Position numbers and translations under genes: made by a program
Shown: positions 1 to 11,900 of the stretch, in pieces
How the letters are laid out: every line of letters begins with the position of its first letter
Position numbering within the stretch: position 1 is the stretch's first letter
Source: Callorhinus ursinus
Taxonomy: Eukaryota > Chordata > Mammalia > Carnivora > Otariidae
Assembly (NCBI RefSeq): GCF_003265705.1
Contig: NW_020312785.1
Span: 134,325,772-134,389,771, forward strand
Direction: 5' to 3'
Length of the DNA: 64,000 nucleotides
The notes under the pieces: generated by a model
What the model was told of the DNA's origin: nothing
Databases searched by the model: none
Seen by the model: the letters and a program-made list of their open reading frames with translations, nothing else

Positions 1-1765
1 ATCTTTTGCTGAGGGGGAATGGGATAAGAGGTAAGAAAGATAAAACCAGCACATGGAGAATGTAGCTAAAAGACAGCTTTTCTAATAAAAAGATGAAGCA
101 TCTAAGTTATTTATCACTGAATTGCTGCTCCATTTATAACCTTTGCAAATGATTTCTCTTTTTCCCAATTTGAAAACCTATTTGTATTAGCAGAATGAAA
201 CACTGATCTGTTTTTAGAGTGAAATTTGAAATGGTTTGTTAGGTTCCTAACTTTGGCTCCAAAGTCTCTTTACTAAATGAAATACTCTTTTATTTTATTT
301 GGAAAAGAGCAGTATTTTAATAGAAGGACATTCTAATTTCCAAACCTGCCCCCTTGGCAACAGCAATGTAAAATCCATATATGCTGGCAAATACCATGAA
401 CTCCTAAGAAGTCACCCAAATACCTTAAATGAAATTGCTTGGATAAAAGTTGTTTCAAGAAACTCTTGTGCCATCTTCATGAGAATCACTTAGGAGCCCT
501 CATGAAAACAAATTCTGCCTGTTATACAATGAGTTTGAATCCTTTTTCATGTCATCCTCACATTTTAAGTCATGGCTGACCATTAATACATCACACTGGC
601 AAGGCTTTCAGTCTTTCTATTTGGTGTGTGTCTGCATGTCTGTGTGCATGGGTGTGTTTGTGTATGTGTGCACCCATGTTTTATAACATTTGGATATCAG
701 AGAGCAGATAACTCCGTGATACATAGAAAATAGTCTGTACCCATCATGTTAACCTAATGTAAATGTTTAGCCCTAAATGTAATTCATGATTCGTGTTGGG
801 CAGTTTGTCACATATCATAAAAAAGGTACTATAGGCTTACATTGGATTTTACTCCAGGAACATGAATAAAGATAAATGTGATGTACAGATAATCAACTAA
901 ATACTGAAGCATTTATGTTGCCATCACACACATAAACACATTTATAAATTGTGTTTATAGTCTTTGTATGACTTATTAGACCTGGATTTTCCCACAGAAG
1001 ACTTGAGGTGACTTACAAAAGCATAGGCTTTACAATAAATACAATAAAACTGAACTAGAAATAGAAAACCAAGACCCCTGACAGAAAGTTGAAGGAAATA
1101 TATACTGTTATTGAATGCTCAGCTTCCTGATCACCCCCCAAAAAAGGGGGGACACCAATAAGAAACATCTTTATCTTTATTATACCTGAGGAAGTTCCTC
1201 AGGAGAGGCCAAAGTTTTTCCTGGCAGAAAATTCTAAAAGATATGTTCTTAATTTATTTAGTAAGAGTTGCTTAGAAGCTAGTGAGTTTGGATTTGTCTG
1301 GTCCTTAAAAACAGTACTATGGGTAGATTCATGTTTCCAAATTGCAGGCTTTGGATTTTTTTCAGAATTAACTTTATAAATGCTGTCTTATTATAAAACA
1401 GCAAGTGGTTCACTTGGGTTGACTTACTCCTTGTGGTCAGTGAAGGCATATGCTGTCTGGGAGGCAGGCAGTGCTATGTCAAGCCAACCTGGATTCATAC
1501 CCAGGTGTGTATCCTTGGTTAGGTTCTGTGACCTCTGTGACCTATCAAGGTTTTTGTTTGTTTGTTTTCTATAACATTAGAATGCTAAATTGCATGATTA
1601 TTGAGATTGCATGAGAAAATATATTTAAAATACCTAAGATCATCACAGTACTGTTTCAGACATTGATGCTAAAGATGAAAATAATGTTTCCTTCATATTT
1701 TATGCTTACTTTCCCACTGGGAAATTTTTGATTATATACTAGAGGAATAAGATATACAAATAAAT
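1..1765 (+). other. Unique intronic sequence
   Basis: No repeat family or exon recognised. A TG-rich stretch (about 620-675) and a C6A6G6 inverted repeat (1134-1151) are the only simple structures. The short frames at 299 and 1380 have no recognisable similarity. Confidence 0.5.
1134..1151. repeat. C6-A6-G6 inverted repeat
   Basis: Six C, six A, six G: a perfect 6-bp GC-only hairpin with an A6 loop on the + strand. No terminator meaning is expected in a mammalian intron. Confidence 0.7.
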
Positions 1766-1980
1766 GGGAGCACCTGGGTGGCTCAGTTGGTTGGGCGTCC
1801 GACTCTTGGTTTTGGCTCAGGTCATGATCTCATGGGTTGTGGGATGGAGCACTGCGTGAGGCTCCCTGCTCAGCAGGGAGTCTGCTCAAAGATTCTCTCC
1901 CTCTGCCCCTTCCCCACCTGGCACACTTGCGCTCTCTCTCTCTCTCTCTCTCTCAGATAAATAAGTAAATCTTAAAAAAA
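1766..1980 (+). mobile_element. Can-SINE (older subfamily)
   Basis: tRNA-derived head with A-box-like gggtggctcagttgg, then ggtcatgatctc, a (CT)n tract and an A-rich end. Imperfect TSD: aagatatacaaataaatg before, aagatacacaaatgaatg after. The internal wording (catgggttgtgggatggagc) is an older Can-SINE type than most copies here. Confidence 0.93.
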
Positions 1981-3444
1981 AAGATACACAAATGAATGAA
2001 TGGAATAATCACAGAAATTATAACTGAAGTCTGGATTCAGGTAGTTCTACTTGGCAGCCAATACCACAGTTACGTGGGACTTGGAGGAAATGAGTTATAA
2101 TGGATATGTGGGTTTTCAAAGCTGAGGATTTACCCTTTTGAAAACAAAACATACTATTGTTTCCAAAAAATAAAAGTACCTATTCATAAGGAAAATCTTT
2201 CTCAGATTGGATTATACCCTTTCTTGCCTTTTGAAGGTAAACATGCCACATAAAAATAACTCTTTTAGCAATTTAGAGTATTAAACTTTATTCTGCTTTA
2301 AAGCAATGTTAACTCTGGAGCTCTTTGTGGCCCTGAGGACGTTTGTCCTACACAAGTAGTCTCAACCTCCTGTGCATTTGGAATTGTGAGTCACACTGTT
2401 CCTTGTACCAGCCCAGTGACTTCCTTAGACCCCTTTTAATTTGTTACGTCTAATGTGCTCAGGAATTTGAAAATCAGATAACCAAGCTAATTTTAACTGT
2501 GAGTAAAATAAGAATAAATAGAATCTGGTCGTCTAGGTATCAAGTACCTGGGTTGGTTTTTATACATGAACTCTGTGCCTTGTCTTTAGTTCCTTGGAGC
2601 TCCATTTGACTTAATTGCTGGTTTTCACTGTGTTCTGAAAGGGTGAAATGTTTTTCTATTTTCTCCGAGAGTTATTAAAGACTGACAAGACATTGGGAGT
2701 GCCTCACGTGCACAAAGTTCAAAGTCATTAAAATTCTCAAATCTTTGAATATTCAGTTAAGTCACTAAAAGAAAATCACAGCTTTCTTTCCCTCCAAGTT
2801 TACTTAGGAATTATTCACAAGAAGTAATTGTTTATTCCTTCAAAGAGTTTGAGGGAAGGAAACTTTCATCATCTTCCCTGTAGGGTTGCTCAAAGGCTTA
2901 GCAACACTCATCATTCACACATTCTTCTGTGGGTCTCAGCTAGATGCCACTACTAAATAATCTACCCCTTTCTTTAGGTTTCATTCACGGTGAAAATGAA
3001 AGACACTTTAAAACTGCCCCTAAAGTGGTTTAAATGAACAATTAGCTATCTTTAGGTTTTAGTTTTCATCTCCACTAAATCACGCTTACATCTTGCTTTG
3101 TCCACAGACATTTATATTGTAAAGGGGCTAGTTTTATATTCCATCTATTCCTTAAAGATAAAGTGACTTGAAACCAGAATAAGTGCTTCCTGTATACAAA
3201 TTGGAAAGAAAACCTAAATCTTATACTTTCCCTGGAATCTATGACTACAGAATTCTTTTTCTTTAGTTTGGTTAAGCTTATTGAAGCTTCCATTAGGCAG
3301 GTAATTTACTTCTTGTCATTTGACTTCACTGTATAAGACTACAACATTTGTTTGTCACCAGTCAGTAGCGGCACCTAGTCTTTCTGTTGTGTTTGTGACA
3401 TACTGAGTTGTATCTAGAATGCTCCCCCCAGTTCTCCTAGCTAA
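1981..3444 (+). other. Unique intronic sequence
   Basis: No confident repeat or exon seen. Several T/A-rich stretches; no structure beyond ordinary intron composition. Confidence 0.45.
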
Positions 3445-3650
3445 CATTTACCTGTGCTCTTAGTCTGTGTTGCACTCTGGGAGCAAGGTTTTCTATGCAT
3501 GATTTCAGTGTAGTTCTGTCCCAGATTTCTAACACCGATAAAGTAATTACCCACTGAGAAAACTAAGGCCAGAGAAGTTAAGTTACTGGCCTAAATTAGC
3601 AAGCAGAACTGTGACCCGGAATTGTACTCTGGCAGGGTGGATTTACCTCT
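3445..3650 (+). repeat. MIR fragment
   Basis: Contains the MIR core-like series: ccactgagaaaactaagg, then gccagagaagttaagttactgg, followed by a degenerate acccagaattgtact end. It is the mammal-wide tRNA-SINE, heavily diverged. The overlapping 98-codon frame at 3622 has no other support as a gene. Confidence 0.7.
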
Positions 3651-5755
3651 TCATGCCAATACTCTGAGTGGTGCTACTGATATGTGGTCACGGGTCTGGG
3701 CTGATGCCCGGGAGCAGAAAACTTCAGTGCATACCCATAATATTTCTTTCAGAAGAAGCAGAGATGTAGCCCTAGGCTCATCTCCATTTGACATAGGGAT
3801 CAATTTCTTCACAATCTGTGAAGTTTCGCATACGTATTTCCCTACGCTGCCAAATTGCATTACTCTCATGCAAATGCTTGCAACTCATCTTCACTCAGTT
3901 GCCTGTGCTTGCACATGATCTCAGGGAAATGAGCTGAGAAATAAGACAGAAAACTGCATAGCCATTGTGTGGCTTTCAGGGACATGAACATGGCCTAACC
4001 AAGTTTACCCTCGGTGTCACCTCTAACTGCCTTAGGTGGATGGGCCTAAATTGCACAGTTAAGCACTAAATGAATATAAACGAATATAAAATATGGCTCT
4101 AAGTACCAATTCTATGTGAAAAACTCCCGAAAATGTATTCAAAGCTCAGATCTCTCTCCAAAAGAGCAGTCTCATGTACCGAACTGCCTGTCACTTATTC
4201 TAACAAGTAGGTGTATTCTTTGCCCCAAATCAGGAATTAACACCTCCAGTTTTTAAATGGCAAGAGGAATGACAGTTTTCTCCCTGTTAACTACCCGGTT
4301 CCCTCTAATAAGTGTTGAGCCATTTCTAGGTTGTCTGACAGTTTGTAAAGTTTGAATAATTCTCCATTCCTCTTATTTTAGCATTCCCCCAGGGGCATTT
4401 ATGTCAAAGACTAGCTTCTTTTCTTGCTTTTTGTAAAAGATCAGAGAATCTCTTAAGTAATCTATAAAATACTGTTCACTATCCTTGGTAGAGATAAAAT
4501 TTAATAGTCCATAAAAGTTTTCAAAAGCAATAAAAATATTTTAAAATGATTTAAGTTTAAGGGAAATGATAATGCTTCAGTATGTTCACTGTGTGAAAGA
4601 ATCCTCTGGACAGTGTCCCCTCTTTGAATGAGGGAGAGTCTCCTGAATGTGGGCAGAGGGGAGAGCCAGCTACATGGGGGGAGGGCAATAAACAGATTGG
4701 AAATCATATTTCTCCTTGATCTCTGAGAGACCTGTTTGTCGGGTTCTGGATTAGAGGTGAGTGTTACTATTCAAAGATAAACCCAAATCCTGCTACACAT
4801 ACTGGACAAAGGCTTACATTTTCTCAACTTAACTGGAGGTAACACCAGAAAATAAAATCTGAAGAAAAGGCGTCTAACAAAAACCACAATATTTGCATAG
4901 TTTAGATTTTTTTTTTGGAAAAATGGAAAAAACTCAGGTGATATGACACTTTATATTTACCATATAAGTAAAGGGACCCCAAATCACTTAGTTAATTCTC
5001 TGCCTTGTCACAGTAAATGTTCCAATGCACTACTTAGGATGTTTTCTATAATCTGAGTTTTAAAGAAGCTGTAAGATACACTTCATTATTTTTCAGACTC
5101 TTCTCTATGCTCTAGAAAAGTCATAATACTCTTTTAAAATAGAAAATATACATAATCATTAAAACAAGTGAGTTATAATTATTGAGATAACTTTTAAAGG
5201 GACTGGAAAGATATCAAATAACTTTTATAAGAGTAAAAAATATCAAATAACTGTTCATCATCCTATTGATATTTAATAGCTTATTTTTGATGATCATTAT
5301 GGAAACAGCAAATACTTTTTATAAGTAATATATTTTTTATATGCAAAGAGAATTATCAGCCAAGGTACCATTGTGGCCCTAACACATTGCACCAGGGAGG
5401 AAGAAAAAAAAATCAATGAAATGCTGTCTTACACTGTAACTTAATATTCCAACCAGATTGTAAAAGGCAGGAGGTTAAAGATCATTAATTCAGTATTATT
5501 TTTGCCAGAGCTTAAAATCACATAAGGTCGTGGAAAGTAGAGAAAGTACTGGAAAGAAAATAGAAATAGAGAAACAATAAGATCTTAGAGATCATTTATT
5601 AATTCACTGGAAATTTTTTAGAATTTTCTTTCACTAATTATGAAATAGAGTTGGTCCATGCTCTCTTGAAAAATCTGATAAATTTGGCTTTTCAGTAGAA
5701 AAACTCCCTTGGATAGTTTTTATTTCATAAGGTTTTTTTCCCCCCTTTTTTCTCT
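3651..5755 (+). other. Unique intronic sequence
   Basis: Nothing recognised. A/T-rich, especially 5040-5340. No exon-like splice pairing was apparent. Confidence 0.4.
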
Positions 5756-5827
5756 TCTTCCTTCCTTCCTTCCTTCCTCCCTTCCTTCCTTCCTTCCTTC
5801 CTTCCTTCCTTCCTTCCTTCCTTCCTT
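5756..5827 (+). repeat. (TTCC)n microsatellite
   Basis: About 17 nearly perfect TTCC units with one CTCC interruption. It produces a spurious Gly-Arg-Lys-Glu-rich frame on the minus strand. Confidence 0.95.
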
Positions 5828-6149
5828 TCTTTTTGAACCATTTGGATGTAGCAGAAAGATCACTGAGTGAGAGTCCAAGCACCTGATACGATTACAGCAG
5901 TAATTATATCACATTACTTACCTCAGTCATACTCCCTGAATTTCAGTCATCTGTCTAGAAAACAAAGAGATTAAGGCAAGTTTTTCTGATTTTGTGTAAG
6001 ATTTACAGTGCTCTCCAGTTACTAGAAATCCCGCTGAAGAGAATATTTTTGTATTCAAAAAAGGAGGAAAACTCTGTATATATGAGTGTGTGTGTATGTA
6101 TCTGTGTGTGTTTCATGATAGCCCATCATGAAAAGACAAGGGTTTATAT

Positions 6150-6289
6150 CAGTGGTTGGCAAACGTTTTCTATAAAGGGCCCAAGTTGTGGTCTATACTG
6201 ATGGGTATGACTGTATTCCAGTAAAATTTTATTTACAGAAACAGGCAGTGGGTGGTATTTGACCCATGGCTGTAGTTTGCCGGCCTCTG
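6150..6289. mobile_element. Short hAT-like DNA transposon (MER type)
   Basis: 140-bp unit with terminal inverted repeats: cagtggttggcaaac at the left and gtttgccggcctctg at the right (complement cagaggccggcaaac). The CAG-G termini are typical of hAT non-autonomous elements. The interior reads like the mammal-wide repeat containing ttctataaagggcc and aaattttatttacagaaacagg. The family name is not asserted. Confidence 0.7.
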
Positions 6290-6374
6290 ATTATACACGC
6301 TGGGGAAGGTTTGTCAACTGATACGACTATTTGGGTGGGCGATTTTGAGGCCATATCAAAAGACTTTGTGAACG

Positions 6375-6720
6375 TGTCTGGCCTTTGACACTAAGTTCTC
6401 ACTTCTGGTAATTTATCCTAAGGGAATATTTGGAAAAAATCTATAAAGATGATATTGTCTACCAGGATATTTAATGATAGCAACAAAGGGGCAACACATT
6501 AAAAAGCCTTCCAATAGGAAATAAATGGAGAAATTTGCCCTAAAAATTCCTTTGTTATGGTTTGTTCATACAATGAGATACTACATAACCACCAAAATGA
6601 TACCATGTGTCTCTATGTACTGACATGGTATAATATCCATAATACCTTGTTAATTGGAAAAGAAAGAAACTATAAAACATTAAGTATGATATGATTCTGG
6701 ATTTGATGCTATCTTTAAAT
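6375..6720 (+). mobile_element. Old L1 3'-end fragment
   Basis: Diverged L1 ORF2-tail/3' UTR wording: taatttatcctaagggaa, tttaatgatagcaacaaagg, acaatgagatactacataacc, aaagaaactataaaac. Strongly 5' truncated; no usable frame remains. Confidence 0.65.
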
Positions 6721-6734
6721 TATAAGATTAGGAG

Positions 6735-6772
6735 TAATTTCATTTTCAAAAAAAAGAAATAATTTCATTTTC
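6735..6772. repeat. 13-bp direct repeat flanking a 12-nt A tract
   Basis: taatttcattttc occurs exactly at 6735-6747 and 6760-6772 with aaaaaaaagaaa between. This is the layout of a TSD around a bare poly(A) tail; see findings. A replication-slippage duplication is the alternative. Confidence 0.6.
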
Positions 6773-7489
6773 TTAATACTCTGATGTTTTTCATATAGTG
6801 TGTTGCTTTCGTGATCAGATTAAAAAGCAGCAAAAGTGTTTCAATTTGGAAAAAAAATGTGTAATACTAAAAAGTTTATGCAATTACAATGGAGCAGATA
6901 CTTCCAATAAAATTTTAAAATATTGTGTATCCTTGTAAATACACTAATGCCATCAATTTAGTTTTTACACGGGAGATTCAAACTCTCAGAACCTCAAAGA
7001 AATAGGCGTTGCAGCTCTGGTTTCAACATATCCATAACTATGCGCTTATAAATGAGTATAAATGAGTAGCTTGCTATATTTAACATTATAACCTAGGCTT
7101 CTCTTAGCTTTTCTGAAAAAATACCACCACCAACGAAAACTTCTTCTGGTCTCTGGACACCATTATGACCACTGCCAATGAAGATGTTTTGTGTCTTCCT
7201 TGGAAAAGGATGTATTTCACAAATACTGTAAAAGAGCTTATGAGTTAAGTTTTTCAGGAATAGAGAGCAAGCTTAGAAGGCTGTCCAAATCCCTAGATCC
7301 GTGGCCCTCTCTTTGTTTTTCTATTTAAACTATAAAATTATATTCTCATTATGAACACTTTTTTATCATTCTATTCTGTCTGTCCTAAAATGTCAGTTTT
7401 CCTAAGGAAAGCTTTGTCCCATACTTAGCAACAAATGCTACCAGAATAAAACACACTGACAAAAAAACAGTAGCAACTTTTAGAAAAGG
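6773..7489 (+). other. Unique intronic sequence
   Basis: No repeat family or exon recognised. Confidence 0.4.
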
Positions 7490-7750
7490 CTTTATTTAGT
7501 GCTTAACATGTTGCTGGAACCCTTTGGTGACATATACATGATTATAGAAGCTCATCTGATCTCATGTCAATCCTGAAAAGTACTCTTATTATTCACTATC
7601 ATTCCTTTTACAGAAGAGGACAAGGCACAGAAAGGTCAAGTATGCTGCCAGAGGGTGCATTGCTAGTACGTGAGAGAGCTAGGATTTGAACCCATGTAGG
7701 TTGTGAACTGATCAGCTCACCTCGCTGCCTCACTGCACCTGCTGTATGGT
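7490..7750 (+). repeat. MIR fragment
   Basis: Recognisable MIR order: tttagtgcttaacatgttgc, later ttttacagaagaggacaagg, cacagaaaggtcaagtatgc, then ttgctagtacgtgagagagc and aggatttgaacccatgtagg. Near full length. Confidence 0.8.
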
Positions 7751-8202
7751 CCCCACGGCTGTCTGATACTAAGTTAGAAGATAAACGTGCCCCCAAAATG
7801 GTAAAGAGGCAATAAACAAAAAACAATTCGCCCTGTACAACTCCTCATGTATATCTCAATCAGTCACTCAAACAAATAACCTGATGTGCTTACTTTACAA
7901 GAAACTGGAATTTTATTCCGGTACCGGAAGAGAAAGTGGTTTTGTGAGAACCTGAACTAACTTTTTAACAAAATGTAACCATGTATCTGGGCACAGTAGC
8001 ACAATGGCTCTCACTTCCAGGCGGATGTTGTTTGCTAGTTCAGAAATGCATCAGGCGGGGATACAGGCAAGGCTCTGCTTAGGTAACAAGAAATAGATGT
8101 TTCCTTCACTGCAGTAGACTCTTTGAACCATGGAACTGAGGGTGTCCTAGGAGGCTTTGACACCTCTTTCCTACCTGAATCGGAGCTAATTGATGACAAC
8201 AC
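7751..8202 (+). other. Unique intronic sequence
   Basis: No repeat family or exon recognised. Confidence 0.4.
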
Positions 8203-8214
8203 GTTTATAATTTT

Positions 8215-8407
8215 GGGAGTGCTTGGGTGGCTCAGTCAATTAAGCGTCTGCCTTCAGCTCAGGTCATGATCCCAGGGTCCTGGGATGGAGCCCGGCATTG
8301 GGAATTTCTACTCAGTGGGGAGTCTGCTTCTCCCTCTCCCTTTGCCCCTCCCCCCACTCATGCACTCTTTCTCTGTCTCAAATAAATAAATAAAATCTTT
8401 TTAAAAA
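8215..8407 (+). mobile_element. Can-SINE
   Basis: Head gcttgggtggctcagtcaat, B-box region ggtcatgatcccagggtcct, AAATAAATAAATAAAATC tail. TSD gtttataattt at 8203-8214 and 8408-8419. Confidence 0.95.
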
Positions 8408-8419
8408 GTTTATAATTTC

Positions 8420-8866
8420 TGGAGGTGCTGCCTATATCTAAAAATCTTAGAAATTTGTTTAGATGTCAATGCTTTATGAAGTTTTATCTTTATTAATGTC
8501 CTGCCCCCTTTAAATTTTGCACAGAATTTGCCCCTCTTCATCGTAAATACCATTCAGAAAACCATTCAGTTACCATGGGTGACAGTTTTTGTTTCATTAT
8601 TGATCAGCGCAATATAGGTAATAACTTGCTGCTCATTTTCAACAAGATTCTTAGCAGCTGGTCTGTCATTCCTCTCCCATGAGTCATTTGCAACAATATT
8701 TGGAACATAAACAGTATCATCCCTTCATATTATAAATTCCATTAGCAAAGAAAGAGAAAAATATAGAGCTGATCAAAAGTATAATTATAGTTGAGTTTTT
8801 CTTCTTAATGCAGTTTCAGTGGCCACAAATGCAAGACACAAAATGACCAAATTAAAAACAAGAATA
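8420..8866 (+). other. Unique intronic sequence
   Basis: No repeat family or exon recognised. Confidence 0.4.
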
Positions 8867-8879
8867 AAAACTACCAGAT

Positions 8880-9074
8880 TTTTTTAAAGATTTTATTTAT
8901 TTATTTGACAGAGAGAGACACAGCAAGAGAGGGAACACAAGCAGGGGGAGTGGGAGAGGGAGAAGCAGGCTTCCCACGGAGCAGGGAGCCCAATGCGGGG
9001 CTCGATCCCAGGACCCCGGGATCATGACCTGTGCTGACGGCAGACACTTAATGACTGAGCCACCCAGGCGCCCC
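8880..9074 (-). mobile_element. Can-SINE
   Basis: Reverse copy from the tail complement (aagattttatttatttattt) to gagccacccaggcgcccc. TSD aaaactaccagat at 8867-8879 and 9075-9087. Confidence 0.96.
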
Positions 9075-9090
9075 AAAACTACCAGATATT

Positions 9091-9640
9091 TTTAAGAAAC
9101 CACTTGCCATGGGTTTGAGTCTGAACCCTTGCAAAGAACAGTTAATACAGATCTGCTAGAAGTAGAACCAGGTCCCACTTTACTCATGGTTGCTAGATAA
9201 GCTTGTTTGTGGATTGAATTTTTTCTCAAGCAAAAAATCCAGCCATAAAAAGTTAATGAAGGAAAAAAAGAGGAGTTCTTATAAAGTTCTTTCTTCTATA
9301 AGAAAAAGGAAATTGTATCAAACCAGAACACCCACCAGGCATCTACAAACTCATTGTCAAGTGTCATCTGTCAGCTTCCAAAGTAGCCATCTAGTATTGC
9401 TTACCTTGTGCTTGTTTGGTCTGTCTTATTCACACACACACACACACCCCACATACACCCACCACCTTCCCACGCGCAAATAGCAATCAAATGTAAAAAG
9501 AATCTATCAGCTCTGGTGGTTCCAACACCCTCAATATCTACTGCTTCCCAGTCCCATCAGTGTAAAATCAAAACATCTACCCTGCCGATTGAGCTCTCAA
9601 ACATCTAGTCTCACACCCCCTTTCAAACTTTATGTTCCCT
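9091..9640 (+). other. Unique intronic sequence with a short CA tract
   Basis: (CA)9 at 9431-9448 inside otherwise unrecognised DNA. The frames at 9190 and 9408 are not supported as genes. Confidence 0.4.
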
Positions 9641-9644
9641 AGTG

Positions 9645-10665
9645 CTGTATTAGTCAGAAGAGTCTAGCCTTTGTAGCAGTAACATTTAAATCCCTAATCT
9701 CAGTGAAATTGGGCTCAGGGAACATGTATTTTTCACCAACATGGTCTGAGGCAGATCAGCAGACCTCTTTCACCTAGTAAGTCAGAGATTGAGGTTCCCT
9801 CCACTTTGTGATGTTACATTTCATCAGGTTGCCAGAGTTAACATATAAAATAGAGAATGCTCAGTTATATTTAAATTTCAGGGGCGCCTGGGTGGCTCAG
9901 TCAGTTGAGTGTCTGCCTTTGGCTAGGTTCATGGTCCCAGGGTCCTGGGATTGAGCCCTACATGGGGAGCCTGCTTCTCCCTCTGCTGCTTCCCCTGCTT
10001 GTGCTCTATCACTCTCTCTCTCTCTCTCAAATAAATAAATAAAATCTTTAAAAAACTTAAAAAATAAATTTAAATTTCAGGTAGATACTCTTTTTAGTAT
10101 AAGTATATCCATGAAATACTTGGCATATATTTATACTAAAAAAGTATTTGATTTCCATCTGAAGTTCAGTATTTTAAAAAAATAGTATAATAATAATCAT
10201 ATTATTTTCAATATGCAAATAGCATAGTAATATAGTAATTTAGCATATAATGTATAACTTTTTATATAGCATTATACTACAATACTGGTGTACAGTAAGT
10301 AGTAGTATAGTATAATAGCATAATAATTTTGTATAATACTAATTTTTAGTATAAGCATATCCCATACAATATTTGGGACATGCTTATATTGAGAGTTGTT
10401 TGCTATTTTTCTGAAATTTGAGTTTAAACAGGAGCCTTATATTTTGTGTGGAAACCCTACACATTTCAGCAAATGTCTTCCAAGGTGACAGCAGCCAAGG
10501 TGGGAAAAAAATAGGAAGGTTTCACTGGCACTTTATCTTCTTTGGCCTAAAAGCAATATATATATCACTGCTGCTCATAGCCTATTGGCCACAACAGGTC
10601 ACATGGCGTCAGTCTGACTGCAGGGGAACGGACTTGAGGATAGCTCATGGATGATAAGTGATCAC
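9645..10665. repeat. Composite old repeat with AT-rich quasi-palindromes
   Basis: An outer repeat-like part (about 9645-9830 and 10465-10660; includes tattggccacaacaggtcac) encloses an AT-rich unit bounded by gttgccagagttaac and ggaaaccctac. Inside are two hairpin-like blocks built on tttttagtataag, at about 10094-10146 and 10345-10400. The layout resembles a mammal-wide palindromic DNA transposon, later hit by a Can-SINE. I cannot name the family. Confidence 0.4.
9882..10067 (+). mobile_element. Can-SINE
   Basis: Starts gggcgcctgggtggctcagt; (CT)n then AAATAAATAAATAAAATC. Exact 13-bp TSD atttaaatttcag at 9869-9881 and 10068-10080. It is inserted inside the AT-rich composite repeat. Confidence 0.96.
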
Positions 10666-10689
10666 TAAAGGTCTTCGTTTCATTCACCC

Positions 10690-10960
10690 TATGGTACTTG
10701 TACATCAGTAAAGGGAGGAGAGTGATTACCTGGCAGTAGAGAGGTCTGGAAGTGCTATGCGCATTTAAAGAAGGAACAAGGTCTCCTACCTGGGAGTGGC
10801 ATGTTGGAGATGGAATCTGAACTAAACTTGGAATGGGCAGGCATAGGGAAAGTAAAAGGGTACATCAGGGGCAAAAAGTGTAAATATTACATTGGAGATA
10901 AGAAAGCCGGAGAATAGAGTTGAAACTGACATCATCCTGCTGATCACACTTTGGTTGGAA
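10690..10960 (-). repeat. Possible L2 fragment
   Basis: Weak similarity to the antisense L2 3' region (gcatgttggagatggaatct, aatgggcaggcataggg). Low confidence. Confidence 0.3.
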
Positions 10961-11259
10961 CGTAAATCTCTCAAGGTTTGTCCGTCATCTCTAATCTTAC
11001 CTTATTAAAAAAAAGACTTAATTTTAGATTGACACATGATATGCTATGAAGATGATCAGAAAACTTAGAAGAATGAGGGTTGTGGATTGTAGGTAAATTT
11101 GTCGAGAGAGTGATAATATATACCCAATAAAAGTAGATGGCAAATTCCCCATAATATATTCATGAGCTTATACTTCCAACTATAAGAATGGGAGATCTTG
11201 TCAGATTAATAAATCTGAAGCTTCTGGAAATTTTGGATAGATACCTTAAAAACCATGAA

Positions 11260-11900
11260 GATATCACTAGTCGTCTGGGAGATGCAAATCAAAACCACAA
11301 TGGTCATATCACCTCATGCCAGGCAGAATGGCTAGTATCAAAACCACAAGAAACAACAAGTGTTGACAAGGATGTGGAGAAAATGGAACCCTCATGCACT
11401 GTTGATGGGAATGCAAACTGGTGCAGCCATTCTGGAAAGCAGTATGGAGGTTCCTCAAAAAAATTAAAAATAGGAATACCATATGATCCATAATTCCACT
11501 ACCCAAGGAAAACGAAACTTTAATTTGAAAAGATATATGCACCCCTGTGGTGTTTATTGCATCATCATTTGCAATAGACAAGATATGGAAGCAGCTCAAG
11601 TGTCCATTGGTAGATGAATAAAGATGTGATATATATCGACAGACATAGATATGGGTAAAGAGAATATGACTCAACCATAAAAAGAGTGACATCCTGCCAT
11701 TTGCAACAAGGTAGATGGACCTAAAGGGTATTAAATGAAATAAGACAGAGAAAGGGAAATATCATATGATTTCACTTATATGTGGGATCTAAAAAAGAAT
11801 TGGCAAGACAAACGGACAAGACAAAAATACTCTTAAATACGAGAACAAACTGGTAGTTGTCAGCAGGGAAGTTGATAAAAAAATTATCAAGATACTATAC
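11260..11900 (+). mobile_element. L1 3'-end fragment (ORF2 tail)
   Basis: ORF2 C-terminal coding remnant: gggagatgcaaatcaaaacc, aaatggaaccctcatgcact, gttgatgggaatgcaaactg, ggaataccatatgatcc, then a diverged 3' UTR. Broken by indels: the 101-codon + frame and the 127-codon antisense frame are by-products. An older, sense-oriented 5'-truncated copy. Confidence 0.85.

Noticed and set aside
3622..3918. 98-codon + frame
   Set aside because: Begins in a MIR remnant, no family similarity, no exon signals.
5634..5882. Lys/Arg/Glu-rich minus-strand frame
   Set aside because: Translation of a TTCC microsatellite.
11188..11692. Frames of 101 (+) and 127 (-) codons
   Set aside because: Products of an L1 ORF2 tail fragment read in wrong frames.
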